From assembly GCA_902772085.1 (NCBI GenBank), contig CACXZL010000043.1:1-9657 (forward strand): a stretch of 9,657 nt of DNA, written 5' to 3'. The notes beneath the pieces are model-generated. The model was not told the origin of the DNA. It was given only the letters and a program-made list of their open reading frames with translations, and searched no databases. Origin of the DNA: an uncultured Coriobacteriaceae bacterium (lineage in GTDB: Bacteria > Actinomycetota > Coriobacteriia > Coriobacteriales > Atopobiaceae). Of the stretch, positions 1 through 6,418 are shown in pieces (position 1 is the first letter of the stretch; each line of letters starts with the position of its first letter). The translations under genes were made by a program, and so were the position numbers.

Positions 1-1095
1 AGAAATCGTCAGCGCAATGCATATCAGCAGCGTACAAGCGCTACTGGTCACTACCACATAAAGAGCGCGACGCAAGAGGAACGCGAGCGTAAGCGTCGAC
101 GCAATACGATCATAGGTGTCATCGTGACGCTCTTGGCGATCGCAGGAATTGCTGCTGCGGTGTTTATGTTTATGGGTAGACCAAAGACTCGATCCATACC
201 AAATCTGGTGGGTCTCACAAAAGACGACGCAGTCACGCAGATAGAGCAAACAGATTACTTTAAGGTGGGTACCATCAAAGAGGAGTATGCAAGTGACATA
301 CCAGCGGGTAAAGTGTCCGATCAAGATCCTGATGAAGGCAAGGCAGCTCGTGAGGGTTCGTCGATAAACCTTTGGATTTCCAAAGGCCCAGAGCCGGCGA
401 AATCAGTCACAGTTCCTGATCTGAACAACATGACACCCACGGAAGCTGATGCGGAACTCAGTCGCGTCGGCCTTATAGGGCAGACGGGTGATTCAGTGAA
501 TTCTGACGATGTGGAAGTTGGACGCATCGCGTCGCAGTCACCTTCAGGTGGTACTACGGCAAAAGCTGGCGATACCATCGTTTATCATCTTTCCAAAGGC
601 CCAGAGACGGCTGATGTGCCGTACGTCATAGGTTGGACACAAGACGAAGCGTCAGCCGCCCTTCGTGAAGCTGGTTTTGAGGTTGTGGTAAACAGTGAAG
701 AAAATGACAATTATGGTATAGGCGTCGTGTTTGCACAGTCGGTAACCGGTACGGCAAACAAAGGCAGCGAGGTTGTTCTTACGGTTTCAAGCGGGTCGAG
801 CAAGGCGCAGGTACCAAGTGTGGTTGGCCAGTCTGAAGCAGAGGCTACAAATGCTCTTGAAAATGCTGGCTTCTCAGTAGTTACCAGCTATGAGTCGAGT
901 GAAGTTATCTCTGCCGGCTATGTGATATCGCAGTCGTCGACCGGTTCTGCTACGAAAGGTACCACTATAGAAATCAAGATATCTACAGGCAAGGAGAGTC
1001 AGAGTGCCGATAGCAGCTCGAGCAGCAGCAGTAGCTCAAGTACGAGTAGTGACAGCACTCAAAGTACCACAGAAAATGCGGGTACTACAGCATGA
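1..1095 (+). CDS. pknB: Ser/Thr protein kinase with PASTA repeats, C-terminal part (5' end outside window)
   Basis: The reading frame is open from the first base and ends at TGA 1093-1095, giving 364 visible residues. The kinase domain must lie upstream. In order, counted from the first visible codon: an Arg/Lys-rich cytosolic stretch (about 26-35), one membrane helix (about 37-58), then four PASTA repeats at roughly 65-129, 136-201, 204-265 and 269-330. Each repeat has the usual V-P/I-P opening and the closing Gly and Ser/Thr-Lys-Gly-type positions. A run of ten Ser follows, then a Ser/Thr tail. Proteins of this family sense peptidoglycan fragments or lipid II outside the cell and phosphorylate division and wall-synthesis proteins inside. 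The GTG at 124 lies inside the membrane helix and is not a real start. A PASTA-only membrane protein cannot be excluded because no kinase sequence is visible, but the juxtamembrane-helix-PASTA order is that of PknB/StkP. Confidence 0.87.
   Translation, partial: RNRQRNAYQQRTSATGHYHIKSATQEERERKRRRNTIIGVIVTLLAIAGIAAAVFMFMGRPKTRSIPNLVGLTKDDAVTQIEQTDYFKVGTIKEEYASDIPAGKVSDQDPDEGKAAREGSSINLWISKGPEPAKSVTVPDLNNMTPTEADAELSRVGLIGQTGDSVNSDDVEVGRIASQSPSGGTTAKAGDTIVYHLSKGPETADVPYVIGWTQDEASAALREAGFEVVVNSEENDNYGIGVVFAQSVTGTANKGSEVVLTVSSGSSKAQVPSVVGQSEAEATNALENAGFSVVTSYESSEVISAGYVISQSSTGSATKGTTIEIKISTGKESQSADSSSSSSSSSSTSSDSTQSTTENAGTTA
1012..1056 (+). repeat. Serine-codon low-complexity tract in the kinase tail
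   Basis: Ten consecutive Ser codons (1012-1041, mostly AGC with AGT, TCG and TCA mixed in) are followed by Thr, Ser-Ser, Asp and Ser. The repeat is at protein level with mixed codons, so it is only partly slippage-prone in DNA. It forms a flexible extracellular tail after the last PASTA repeat. It also contains one CTCGAG site at 1017-1022. Confidence 0.7.
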
Positions 1096-1117
1096 TATAT
1101 AAGGGGGTTAAGAGAAG

Positions 1118-1193
1118 TGGTGGGCCGTCAGGGTCTCGAACCCTGGACCTTGGGATTAAAAGTCCCCTGCTCTGCCAACTGAGCTAACGGCCC
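1118..1193 (-). tRNA. tRNA-Lys (anticodon TTT)
   Basis: The minus strand folds into a complete 76-nt cloverleaf with encoded CCA. The acceptor stem GGGCCGT pairs with ACGGCCC (1187-1193 with 1122-1128). The discriminator is A and CCA is 1118-1120. The D arm is GCTC/GAGC, the anticodon loop is CTTTTAA with the anticodon at 1158-1160, the variable loop has 5 nt, and the T arm is CAGGG/CCCTG around TTCGAGA. The top pair of the anticodon stem (27-43) is G opposite A, a minor mismatch. The gene reads AAA and AAG lysine codons. It faces the kinase gene tail-to-tail with 22 bp between them. Confidence 0.97.
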
Positions 1194-1209
1194 ACAACGC
1201 TGCTTATAT

Positions 1210-1239
1210 TAGCACAAATCCGCGCCACTGCACAAGTGG
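1210..1239 (-). promoter_or_regulatory. Possible promoter of tRNA-Lys
   Basis: On the minus strand TAATAT (1210-1215) would be a -10 box about 16 nt before the tRNA 5' end. An 18-nt spacer and a weak -35, TTGTGC, lie upstream. The -35 and spacer sit inside the inverted repeat of the plus-strand terminator. The -10 fits well and the -35 poorly. The tRNA could instead be co-transcribed from the gene upstream of it on the same strand. Confidence 0.35.
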
Positions 1240-1254
1240 CGCGGATTTGTTTTT
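1214..1254 (+). terminator. Rho-independent terminator, plus strand
   Basis: A perfect 16-bp stem (1214-1229 with 1235-1250) closes a 5-nt loop GCACA and is followed by a T run ending at 1254. The T run is only on the plus-strand side, so it should stop transcripts coming from the kinase gene after they have crossed the tRNA gene in antisense. It would be a poor terminator for the minus-strand operon arriving from the right, since no T run follows in that direction. Confidence 0.85.
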
Positions 1255-1285
1255 GGTACAAAATGATGATGCCTGACAAGTTACC

Positions 1286-2464
1286 TTAGCTCTTAAGACG
1301 TTTGGAATCGCTCGTAGAAGGGTTGAGGGAGAAACTACCTGCATCCTCCATCTGCTGCAGGCGGCGCTCACCTTCTTCGGCGATGGTACGGAACTGCTCG
1401 ATGGTTTGCTGCATCTGTGGCAGCGCCTTGAGCTTGTAGTCCGTAATGTCGTCCAAAGCGGAGAGGGTGTCTTCAAAAGCCGTCTTGAGCGTGTCAGGAG
1501 AGATGGCAGCGTCGGTGGCCTGCTTCTGGATAGCAACGCCCTGCTCCTTGAGCATGCGCGAAGTAGCGGAAATCATCTCGTTTGTGGCTGCGTTGAGCGT
1601 CTGGACTTTTTCAAGTACGATGCGTTGATTGTAGAGAGCACCAGCGACGGTGACAGCCGTGCGCAATGCAGCTACCGTGACACTTTCAGCACGATCCACG
1701 GCTCGGATGAGCTCGAGGTTGTTTTTGCGAATTACCTCCATGGCAACGATGCCTTGCTGGTTTACCACGAGGAGCTGCTGGAAGTCCATGATCTTTTGAC
1801 GCAAGGGGAAGATGACCTCTTCTTCCAGGAATCGTGTCTTGTCGTCGTCTCCGCCATGCTCTGCGCGGTAGTTGTCGACTGCGTTTGAGAGGTATGCGTC
1901 GAGGTCTTGGGCCATCTCAAGACGCTGATTGAGCTGCTTGGTGAGGTCACGCATGCCGCCGGCCTCAAGCTCGAGCGTTACGTTGTCTTTGCGCAGCGTG
2001 TCGCGACCCTTGTCGAGCGATTTGACGATTTCCGCAATCTCTGCATCGGCGGTTTTGTAGCGGTCGAAGTAACGACGCACGGGATTAAACAAGCGGCCAA
2101 GTGCCCCCTGCTTGGCAAAGTCGATGCCTGATGGGTCCAAGTCGCGCATCTTTATGGCAAGGTTCTCGAGGCCTTTTGCAACGTCGCCGGATTCACTGCC
2201 GGAACGCGAGAGATCGGCCATGCGTCTCGCAAGGATGTCGTTCTTGCTGGTCGACTTCCGCACAAGGTCAGAGCCGAGCTCCTCTACGGCTGTCGTAATC
2301 TCGCGTCGGCTCTGGACCGAGTCGAGATCTACGGCGAGAATCTCCTCGCCTTTCTTTTCTGCCGTGTTGCTTATGACTGCGACATGAGCTTCAGGAAGAG
2401 CGAGTTCCTGCTGGACCTTTTCCTTGACTTCCTCTGGCTCGGGTATCTCGAGATCAAATGCCAT
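1286..2464 (-). CDS. TelA-family protein (toxic anion resistance family)
   Basis: This 392-residue protein is soluble and mostly helical, with no signal peptide or membrane helix. Its length and pattern match the TelA/KlaA family (360-400 aa): an acidic variable N-terminus, a conserved middle with the motif RRYFDRYK, then long helices including LEEEVIFPLRQKIMDFQQ and a central VVNQQGIVAMEVIRKNN. TelA was named for plasmid tellurite resistance. Chromosomal members often sit beside XpaC or VWA genes, and their biochemical activity is unknown. The start is ATG 2462-2464, preceded on the minus strand by AAAGGAAGGT (2471-2480). The stop is TAA 1286-1288. The gene begins 31 bp after the VWA gene ends, so it is the last gene of a three-gene operon. 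The family call is firm; a role in tellurite resistance is not implied. Confidence 0.92.
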   Translation of the reverse strand: MAFDLEIPEPEEVKEKVQQELALPEAHVAVISNTAEKKGEEILAVDLDSVQSRREITTAVEELGSDLVRKSTSKNDILARRMADLSRSGSESGDVAKGLENLAIKMRDLDPSGIDFAKQGALGRLFNPVRRYFDRYKTADAEIAEIVKSLDKGRDTLRKDNVTLELEAGGMRDLTKQLNQRLEMAQDLDAYLSNAVDNYRAEHGGDDDKTRFLEEEVIFPLRQKIMDFQQLLVVNQQGIVAMEVIRKNNLELIRAVDRAESVTVAALRTAVTVAGALYNQRIVLEKVQTLNAATNEMISATSRMLKEQGVAIQKQATDAAISPDTLKTAFEDTLSALDDITDYKLKALPQMQQTIEQFRTIAEEGERRLQQMEDAGSFSLNPSTSDSKRLKS

Positions 2465-2495
2465 TGCGCTACCTTCCTTTCTGTGCGAGGAGCAC

Positions 2496-4184
2496 TTACA
2501 TATTTGCGTTGAATAGGTTCCTCAGCTGATATGTTACGTCATCCGTAGAGGCATCGATGCTTGCAGCTTCGTTAATTCCACTAATCATTTTGAGTGCATC
2601 GATATTTGCGTTGTATCCAATGGTGTAGATGGGTATGTGGAGGCCTGCGATGACCTCCTTCATATCTTCGAACTTGACGGAACCTTGGTTCGTCTCGCCG
2701 TCTGAGAGCACGAAGATCATGGGTTTGGCGTCGGGATTGGCGTTTATGGCATCCAGCACGAGGCTTGAGGCCACGATAATGGCATCGTACGTTGCGGTAC
2801 CGCCGGCGGCACGCATGTGCTCTACGGCTCCCTTGAAGAGGGATTGCTGGTTGAGGTCGAACTTTGCCACGGGTACGTCAATTGTCACGGTATCAGAGTA
2901 CGAAACAAGACCGACGTAGTTTTCCTTGTTTATGTAACGCATGCTGTTTATCAGAGAGGATTGCAGCTCAGACAAGGGAGTGCCACTCATCGAGCCGCTT
3001 ACGTCGGCCACAAAGACGGCGATGACGGGACGGCCGGTGTCTTTGTTCTTCTTGTAGAGCTCTTGTGCCGAGACCAAGGTAGATCCGTCAATCTCGGGAA
3101 CTTCGCTCACGTAGTCATCCTTTCCGTTGAATCCGTAGCGGTTTGCGAGTTCTTGGCCGTTGTCGTCGCAGTACTGCGCGAAGAGCTCCAGAATCTGGCG
3201 TTCCTCGTCGGTGGCCGTGGGGCAAGAGACGAGAGGATTGTCGTGACGGTACCCAAACGGAGTGAATACGTAGGTGTTTGAGAGCGAAGGATCGTTGTTG
3301 TAGAGCTGCCACTCGGTGACGAATCCGTCAAGAGCGCCTCTTTCTGCAGCATCGCGCATCTGAACGGTGGTGAGCGCTACGAAGGGGACGTTTGACTGGA
3401 ATTGGCGGAAGCCCTCAGTTGCCTTGCCAGACAGCGGGTTTGCGGAATCGTAGCGCAGAAGCGTAGACACGAGAAAGTTCAGACCAGTGCTGCTCGTGAA
3501 GGGATTGGTGTAGCCCATCGTGAGCTCTCCGGCGCCAACGGCTTCGGTGACTGCCTTGAGGTCTACCGATCCGTACTTTTGCTGTAGGGTCGAGTGGTGG
3601 TCTTTATCAAGCAAGATGCCGGCAACGTTTCCTACGAGCCGCTCGCGCACGACATCGGTCTTTACGCCACGGCCGGCGAGAAGGTTTACAAAGAGCATGT
3701 TTGAGGGGGTGTAGCCCGCAGGCGCCGCCTTGCCGGTGGCGATGTAGTCCACGCCAAGGCCGCTGCTCATGGTGCGAATCTGCACGGAAACAGGTTTGCC
3801 CGCCACGGTAGCTCCGGATTTATTGAACCCTTCTGCCATTTCACGGATCCAACCATCAGTTCCTTGACCTGCCTTTTCTGGAGAAGCCCAAATCTCGGCA
3901 AACGTGTCTGTGGTTGCGCGCGCCGTGATTTCGTTTGTGTCGAGGTCGGGTAGCTCGTCGGCGGTGGTGTCTTGCGCGGTGTATTCTACGGAAGATTTGA
4001 CGGGATCTGCCGTGGCGGGTTCTATCTCACGCATCATATGAGTAAGACGCTGCTGAGCTGATTCCGTGCTTATAGTACGTTCTGTCTTGCCAACGTTGCG
4101 CGTGGCAAACAAGATGCCAAAAACGAGCGCACTTATGACGACGAGGCCTACGACCATGCCTACCACAACGCGCTTCTTGCCCAT
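2496..4184 (-). CDS. Membrane-anchored solute-binding-like and VWA domain protein
   Basis: This 562-residue protein has an N-terminal membrane helix (about 6-27) after a short basic start, which predicts that the rest is outside the membrane. A linker rich in Thr and Asp (about 30-90) leads to a region resembling bacterial extracellular solute-binding proteins (about 93-375), with a GYTNPFTSSTGLNFL motif near 224-238. A von Willebrand factor A domain (about 386-560) follows. Its metal-ion-dependent adhesion site is intact: D394-x-S396-x-S398, T463 in GGT, and D495 in SDGE. VWA domains bind protein partners through a divalent metal. No lipobox Cys is seen, so this is a membrane anchor and not a lipoprotein. 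The start is ATG 4182-4184 with AAGGAGG at 4189-4195. It lies 43 bp after the upstream membrane gene and 31 bp before the TelA-family gene. The domain calls are strong; the ligand is unknown. Confidence 0.88.
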   Translation of the reverse strand: MGKKRVVVGMVVGLVVISALVFGILFATRNVGKTERTISTESAQQRLTHMMREIEPATADPVKSSVEYTAQDTTADELPDLDTNEITARATTDTFAEIWASPEKAGQGTDGWIREMAEGFNKSGATVAGKPVSVQIRTMSSGLGVDYIATGKAAPAGYTPSNMLFVNLLAGRGVKTDVVRERLVGNVAGILLDKDHHSTLQQKYGSVDLKAVTEAVGAGELTMGYTNPFTSSTGLNFLVSTLLRYDSANPLSGKATEGFRQFQSNVPFVALTTVQMRDAAERGALDGFVTEWQLYNNDPSLSNTYVFTPFGYRHDNPLVSCPTATDEERQILELFAQYCDDNGQELANRYGFNGKDDYVSEVPEIDGSTLVSAQELYKKNKDTGRPVIAVFVADVSGSMSGTPLSELQSSLINSMRYINKENYVGLVSYSDTVTIDVPVAKFDLNQQSLFKGAVEHMRAAGGTATYDAIIVASSLVLDAINANPDAKPMIFVLSDGETNQGSVKFEDMKEVIAGLHIPIYTIGYNANIDALKMISGINEAASIDASTDDVTYQLRNLFNANM

Positions 4185-4188
4185 GATT

Positions 4189-4195
4189 CCTCCTT
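4189..4195 (-). promoter_or_regulatory. Strong ribosome binding site of the VWA gene
   Basis: AAGGAGG on the minus strand stands 4 nt before the ATG at 4182-4184. It fixes the start and is much stronger than the site before the first gene of the operon, which suggests the VWA protein is made in larger amounts. Confidence 0.8.
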
Positions 4196-4227
4196 GTACC
4201 TGCGGTTTTGCTCAGCCGCCCATGCGA

Positions 4228-4959
4228 CTAGCGATAGAACCGCGTTTCCTCTATAAGGTCTTGTAGCTCCTCTACGGTCTCCCCCGCACTTTCGCGGGTA
4301 TCGTCCGCATCGAGTTCGGAAAGCTCAAATTCCAGCTTGGCCATCTCCAAAAGAATGCGATCGTTTGCCGATACGATCTCCTTCATCTTCTCTATGGAAT
4401 TGTTGTACAGCTCTAGCTGCTCGTCAGTGTGTGCATTGGCTTCACTGCGCTTGTTTGCTTTGGAAACCTTGGTGTATTCTTCCTGGTCAAAGGCCTGGAT
4501 ATAGTTGCAAACAAGGGCGGAATTGCGCAGTATGGTACGTTCGGCCGTTTCCACCATGTCATAGAACCGATGCCAGGTCATGCTGTCTTTCTCAAACTGC
4601 ACCGATATGGTCTTGCGTAGCCTACTCTTCTTGCGGGAGGCACTGTTTATCTGGTCGAGTGCCAGGGAGGCGACGGCACCTATGTGGGGAATGTCGCTAT
4701 ACTCCTCAAGGAGCGGTGCGACTTCGCTTACGTCTATGACCTTGGTGGGCTCGAGCAGCTTGACGTCCGGATCCTTCAGCGCTAGATAAGTGCATGTGCA
4801 GAACGTACCGGTCAGAGCAATGCCCGCGATGATGGAGAACCCCGCACGCAAGATATCGTAGTCCCAAGGTCGCAATGCCAGACCCCAAGGCGCGTATAAC
4901 AGCACTACAGCAAGCGCAATGAGTACATAGGAAGCAAAGAGTCGTGCGTAACGTTTCAC
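4228..4959 (-). CDS. Two-helix membrane protein with C-terminal coiled coil, XpaC-like by context
   Basis: This is a 243-residue protein with two membrane helices (about 8-28 and 38-61), a basic cytosolic patch (about 108-118), a helical middle and an acidic coiled-coil-like tail (about 178-243). It opens the operon that continues with the VWA and TelA-family genes. In Bacillus, xpaC (a small protein with N-terminal membrane helices) lies beside a TelA homologue, yaaN. The layout here and the Lys-Asp-Ser helical segment after residue 123 suggest a divergent XpaC-type protein, but I cannot show homology by eye. The start is GTG 4957-4959. An in-frame stop at 4993-4995 and the lack of any other start codon leave no alternative. 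The upstream Shine-Dalgarno is weak (AGG only). Confidence 0.75.
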   Translation of the reverse strand: MKRYARLFASYVLIALAVVLLYAPWGLALRPWDYDILRAGFSIIAGIALTGTFCTCTYLALKDPDVKLLEPTKVIDVSEVAPLLEEYSDIPHIGAVASLALDQINSASRKKSRLRKTISVQFEKDSMTWHRFYDMVETAERTILRNSALVCNYIQAFDQEEYTKVSKANKRSEANAHTDEQLELYNNSIEKMKEIVSANDRILLEMAKLEFELSELDADDTRESAGETVEELQDLIEETRFYR

Positions 4960-4994
4960 ATGGGGCCTATCGACGTACCGTTCATATGCACATT

Positions 4995-5022
4995 AGTATA
5001 CCCATGTACGATGTGCTTCCAG
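4995..5022 (-). promoter_or_regulatory. Candidate promoter of the XpaC-like/VWA/TelA operon
   Basis: On the minus strand the -10 TATACT (4995-5000) lies 16 nt from a weak -35, CTGGAA (5017-5022). The predicted start near 4988 would leave a leader of about 30 nt before the GTG at 4959. The -10 is close to consensus; the -35 matches only three of six positions. It is the only good candidate in the 229-bp gap upstream of this operon. Confidence 0.45.
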
Positions 5023-5068
5023 CCGTGTTTTCGGTGTGGTATCGGAAGAGAGCACGGTTGGAGGTACA

Positions 5069-5158
5069 CAAAAGGGCTACCCCTTCATGAACTCGTAAAG
5101 AGTTTGGTGACGGCTGAAAAGACCGTTTCCCGCATACATGAAAGTAGTAGCCCTTTTG
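5069..5158. other. 90-bp inverted-repeat element able to fold into a three-way junction
   Basis: The ends are a perfect 12-bp inverted repeat: CAAAAGGGCTAC (5069-5080) and GTAGCCCTTTTG (5147-5158). Inside it, TTCATG (5084-5089) pairs with CATGAA (5137-5142), extending the stem across a small bulge. Two hairpins fill the interior. One is AACTC/GAGTT (5090-5094 with 5100-5104). The other is a longer stem at 5106-5130 that, read on the plus strand, ends in a GAAA loop (5116-5119) with a single bulged A. It lies between the argG stop and the promoter of the next operon. It could be a terminator or 3' element for argG, a structured RNA, or a small mobile element with terminal inverted repeats. No clear target-site duplication is visible and I recognise no known riboswitch core. 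Confidence 0.55.
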
Positions 5159-5188
5159 CGTAAACTCATATGAAAAAACAGGTGATTC

Positions 5189-6418
5189 TTACTCGCCGCT
5201 CTGTAGACCTGAACCAGGACCCTGTACCTTGGACCACGTCTTGGACTGCAGGCCGTGGAGGATGATGAATCCCTCGGCAGCGGTGTGGTCGAACTGATCG
5301 CCCTCGTCGTAGGTGGCCAGGTTGTAGTCATAGAGCGCGTAGTCGGAACGCAGGCCGTCCACGAAGATGCCGCCCTTGCAGAGCTTGATGCGCACCTCGC
5401 CGCTCACGAACTTCTGGGTATAGGCGTTATACGCATCGATGGCGCAGCGGTTCTGGCTATACCAGAGGCCGCGATACACAGTGGATGCCCATTCGGTGTC
5501 GAGCTTTGCCTTCTGCTTGAGGGTCTCGGCGTCTAGACATAGGCGCTCCAAGGCACCGTGCGCCTCGATGAGAAGCAGAGCGGCGGGGCACTCGTAGCAC
5601 TCGCGGCTCTTGATGCCTACCACGCGGTCCTCGATCATGTCGATGCGGCCATAGCCGTTGCGACCGGCGATCTCGTTTGCCTTGATGATGAGGTCGAGCA
5701 ACGCCATGCGTTCGCCGTTGAGGCTCACGGGTATGCCGCCCTCAAAGCCGATGATGACGGTTTCGGGCTCATTGGGACAGTCCTCAGGGTTGCTGGACAT
5801 GGTCCAGATGTCTGCGGGAGGCGTGTTCCAGGTATCCTCGAGCACGCCGCACTCGATGGCGCGACCCCACAGGTTGTCGTCGATGGAGTAGGGTTTCTTC
5901 TTTGTGGTGGGCACAGGCACGCCGTTTGCCTCTGCCCATTCCATCTCGGAGTCACGGGTGGTCAGGTCCCACTCGCGTACGGGGGCAATGATCTCCAGCT
6001 CAGGATCAAGTGCGCGGATGCAGGTCTCGAAGCGCACCTGGTCATTTCCCTTGCCCGTGCAGCCGTGGGCGATGTACTTGGCACCGTACTTATGAGCCAC
6101 GTCCACAAGATGCTTGGAGATCAGAGGACGGGATAGTGCGGAGAGAAGCGGATAAATGCCCTCATACTTACCGTTTGCCCAGATGGCCTTGGAGAGGATC
6201 GTCTTTGCGTACTCGTCGCGCATATCGATGGCCTCGGAAGCGATGGCGCCCATATCGAGGGCCTTCTGCTTGATCCAGCTCAGGTCCTTCTCGTCTTGTC
6301 CGACGTTGCCACAGATGGCGATGACGTCCATGTTCTTCTCGACTTGCAGCCACTTCACGATGACGGACGTGTCCAGTCCGCCGGAGTAGGCAAGTACAAC
6401 CTTTTCTTTATCTGCCAT
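5189..6418 (-). CDS. argG: Argininosuccinate synthase
   Basis: This cytosolic enzyme joins citrulline and aspartate, using ATP, to make argininosuccinate, the penultimate step of arginine synthesis. The 409 residues match the family length of about 400. The ATP pyrophosphatase loop AYSGGLDTS is at 10-18 and the second signature, GCTGKGNDQVRFE, at 119-131. The citrulline and aspartate site region with SRP is near 96-98, and the C-terminal oligomerisation helix carries the usual KTWSKVQG-type tail. The start is ATG 6416-6418, with AAGGAAAGG at 6426-6434 eight bases upstream. A longer in-frame reading to 6505 has no ribosome site and adds residues that family members lack. It diverges from argH, the next enzyme, across a 244-bp spacer. 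The stop is TAA 5189-5191. A TTTTTT tract lies about 10 nt beyond the stop but no strong hairpin precedes it. Confidence 0.97.
   Translation of the reverse strand: MADKEKVVLAYSGGLDTSVIVKWLQVEKNMDVIAICGNVGQDEKDLSWIKQKALDMGAIASEAIDMRDEYAKTILSKAIWANGKYEGIYPLLSALSRPLISKHLVDVAHKYGAKYIAHGCTGKGNDQVRFETCIRALDPELEIIAPVREWDLTTRDSEMEWAEANGVPVPTTKKKPYSIDDNLWGRAIECGVLEDTWNTPPADIWTMSSNPEDCPNEPETVIIGFEGGIPVSLNGERMALLDLIIKANEIAGRNGYGRIDMIEDRVVGIKSRECYECPAALLLIEAHGALERLCLDAETLKQKAKLDTEWASTVYRGLWYSQNRCAIDAYNAYTQKFVSGEVRIKLCKGGIFVDGLRSDYALYDYNLATYDEGDQFDHTAAEGFIILHGLQSKTWSKVQGPGSGLQSGE

Noticed and set aside
124..126. GTG as start of the PASTA protein
   Set aside because: The frame is open back to base 1, and the GTG falls inside the membrane helix after a typical basic juxtamembrane segment, so the gene begins outside the window.
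1406..1888. 160-codon plus-strand ORF antisense to the TelA-family gene
   Set aside because: It is a shadow of a well-supported gene, with no recognisable domain.
5061..5165. Target-site duplication around the inverted-repeat element, as proof of a mobile element
   Set aside because: The flanks (GGTACA on the left, CGTAAAC on the right) share only short, shifted matches.
5080..5172. 30-codon minus-strand ORF (MSLRKRATTF...) spanning the inverted-repeat element
   Set aside because: The sequence before its ATG is T-rich with no Shine-Dalgarno, and the inverted repeat explains the region better.
5558..6136. 192-codon plus-strand ORF antisense to argG
   Set aside because: It arises from the GC-rich codon pattern of argG on the other strand and has no domain.
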